From Wylensekiella montiformis (GTDB lineage Bacteria > Bacillota > Negativicutes > Selenomonadales > Selenomonadaceae): 64,000 bases of DNA. Numbering within the stretch: the stretch's first letter is position 1; each line of letters opens with the position of its first letter. This document shows, piece by piece, positions 62,947 through 64,000 of the stretch. The notes under the pieces are model-generated. The model saw only the letters and a program-made list of their open reading frames with translations, was not told where the DNA came from and searched no databases. The position numbers and the translations under genes are program-made. The stretch lies in assembly GCF_009697385.1 (NCBI RefSeq), contig NZ_VUNL01000008.1:1-64000 (forward strand), given 5' to 3'.

Positions 62947-63046
62947 GAAAAGCCCAAAAAATCCAAGGCGATATTATGGATTACATCTATGGGAATGCCT
63001 CGTAATTGATAACTTTTATCGGTCTTACATCATTGACAAACCTACA
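62947..63046 (+). mobile_element. right-end remnant of the IS481-like element (copy 3)
   Basis: About 100 bases nearly identical to the last part of copies 1 and 2: the transposase C-terminal codons (with a changed stop context, CCTCGTAA), then TTGATAACTTTTATCGG and the terminal repeat ending CCTACA at 63046. The rest of the element is absent. Confidence 0.85.
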
Positions 63047-63102
63047 ACATTTTCCTGTACGATATTTTCGGCTAAAAAAACACACCGTACGGGGGGAAAT
63101 GT

Positions 63103-63280
63103 ATGCTCACCAAAAAGATACTCAAATCAATCCTAAATGTCAAGCATACCGCTATAGATGACATGAAAATAAATTAAGCTATCCGTTTACATGGCCTACG
63201 GATTTCGTAATATAGACAACATGATCGATATGATTATGCTCCGCTGCTCCTACATGGATGTAAGGTTGCCATGGGATTAG
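63103..63280 (+). pseudogene. transposase remnants, possibly ISL3 family
   Basis: Two short pieces: 63103-63177, starting MLTKKILKSILNVKHTAID behind GGGGGG, like the start of an ISL3-type transposase; and 63191-63280, MAYGFRNIDNMIDMIMLRC ending VRLPWD, like a transposase C-terminus. A large internal deletion would join them. Family assignment is from memory of the pattern only. Confidence 0.4.
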
Positions 63281-63329
63281 GAAGCTGCTTAGCAGGCTGG
63301 GAATTTCTCCACACAAACTGATGATGCCT

Positions 63330-63373
63330 AAAAAAAATCCGGCACCCTCCTATCATACAGGAGAATGCCGGAA
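63330..63373 (-). terminator. terminator of the second chemoreceptor gene
   Basis: CCGGCA/TGCCGG with inner CTCCT/AGGAG, followed on the minus strand by eight T. Confidence 0.8.
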
Positions 63374-63474
63374 CTGATTTTTCAGCAACCGAGATCGTGA
63401 CGATGCTCGAGCAGATCCTGTTTCGTCATGAATATCATCCTTTCCCTTCGAGCAGTAATCTGTAACCATTCTGC

Positions 63475-64000
63475 TTATATCTTAAACACCGCGATGGAAT
63501 TTTGCAAGTTCTGCGCCTGCTCCGCGAGCTTGCGGCTCGCGTCCGCGATCTCGTGCATCGAGGCCGTTTCCTCCTCCGTCGCCGCCGAGACGGTCTGCGC
63601 CTCATCCGCCACAGAACGACTCTTGGTGTTGATCTCCTCGACTGCCGCATCGATGCGGCCGATGCTCTGCGTCAGACGCTCGACGGAGGACTGCATCGCC
63701 TGCGATGCCTCTGCCACCTTGCCGACCATGCTCGCAATGCCCTCGAAGGAAGTGCCTGCGCCCTGCACGGTCTTTGTCCCATCCATGACTTCGGAGAGTC
63801 CCTGATGCATGGCGTCCACAGCCTCCTGCGTCGAAGACTGGATGCGGCCGATGCGCTCTGAGATCTCACTCGCCGCTTCCTGCGACTGCTCAGCGAGCTT
63901 GCGCACCTCATCGGCGACCACAGCGAAGCCGCGGCCATGTTCTCCCGCGCGCGCCGCCTCAATGGCAGCATTGAGAGCGAGAAGATTTGTCTGCTCGGCG
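63475..64000 (-). CDS. methyl-accepting chemotaxis protein, C-terminal part (runs off window)
   Basis: The last 175 or so residues. The signalling tip [17 protein letters not shown] is at the window edge, followed by [19 protein letters not shown] and a coiled-coil return arm ending IAVFKI. Membrane and sensor parts lie beyond 64000. It is GC-rich, unlike the AT-rich chemoreceptor gene at 1463, so the two have different histories. Confidence 0.93.
   Translation of the reverse strand, partial: AEQTNLLALNAAIEAARAGEHGRGFAVVADEVRKLAEQSQEAASEISERIGRIQSSTQEAVDAMHQGLSEVMDGTKTVQGAGTSFEGIASMVGKVAEASQAMQSSVERLTQSIGRIDAAVEEINTKSRSVADEAQTVSAATEEETASMHEIADASRKLAEQAQNLQNSIAVFKI

Larger units (their letters stand above)
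63047..63474. other. non-coding region with transposon debris
   Basis: About 430 bases without an intact gene, holding the transposase remnants above and the terminator at 63330-63373. Confidence 0.6.

Noticed and set aside
1-64000. CRISPR array, prophage or toxin-antitoxin locus
   Set aside because: No regularly spaced repeats, phage structural genes or paired small toxin-antitoxin genes were seen.

Overview
The window looks like chromosome of a diderm Firmicute of the class Negativicutes (Selenomonas/Mitsuokella/Megasphaera-like). The housekeeping genes and their order are Firmicutes-like: dnaG-rpoD, phoH-ybeY-era-recO, glyQS under a T-box, and yacL-ispD-ispF-cysS-mrnC-rlmB-sigH. T-box leaders and Gram-positive ribosome-binding sites are present, yet there is an exported OstA/LptA-like protein, which implies an outer membrane. 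The placement is inferred from gene content only.

Layout. 1-4539: two direct copies of an IS481-like element, both defective, enclose an AT-richer segment with a broken surE and an intact chemoreceptor gene. 4550-12700 (minus strand, except one gene): rpoD, dnaG, a dGTPase, the OstA-like protein (plus), then glyS and glyQ behind a glycine T-box. 12708-16700 (minus): recO, a DUF502 membrane protein, era, ybeY and phoH, the last with a structured leader. 16749-19030 (plus): bioB and a BASS-family transporter. 19131-25590 (minus): desulfoferrodoxin, a DUF2156 protein, a lone DhaM-like EIIA, the long purL and a YhcH-like protein. 25770-27741 (plus): a T-box, probably alanine-specific, before an Lrp-type regulator and an aminotransferase (alaR-alaT-like). 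27830-32191: comFB, tRNA-Arg(CCG), fluC/crcB, a zinc/manganese-type ABC transporter and an ABC-2 exporter. 32336-33657 (plus): a coiled-coil protein and a lipoprotein polysaccharide deacetylase. 33674-36446 (minus): modABC behind a candidate molybdenum-cofactor riboswitch. 36481-44139 (minus): sigH, rlmB, thyX, mrnC, cysS, ispF, ispD, yacL and a CarD-like regulator. 44444-48744 (minus): a pectin-oligomer operon (GH28, GPH-type transporter, GH105). 48960-52300 (minus): gpsA-like, tcdA, an ftsZ away from any division cluster, and a short transcription unit that may be a small RNA or encode a small membrane peptide. 52389-61758: two LysR regulators with nearby transporters (YeiH-like; MFS), a heterodimeric ABC exporter and an EamA permease. 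61824-64000: a Rossmann-fold protein, an AT-rich unknown gene cut by a third IS remnant, pieces of another transposase, and the 3' end of a second chemoreceptor.

How the parts work together. Much of the window is translation, replication and isoprenoid housekeeping arranged as tightly coupled operons with many TGATG/ATGA overlaps. Three RNA leaders would link expression to metabolites: uncharged tRNA-Gly for glyQS, uncharged tRNA-Ala for alaRT, and Moco for modABC. The pectin operon would import and degrade oligogalacturonides inside the cell, because neither enzyme has a signal peptide. Both window ends carry insertion-sequence debris and chemoreceptor genes, so these are the accessory, rearranging parts. 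I found no CRISPR array, prophage, toxin-antitoxin pair or clearly new multigene defence system.
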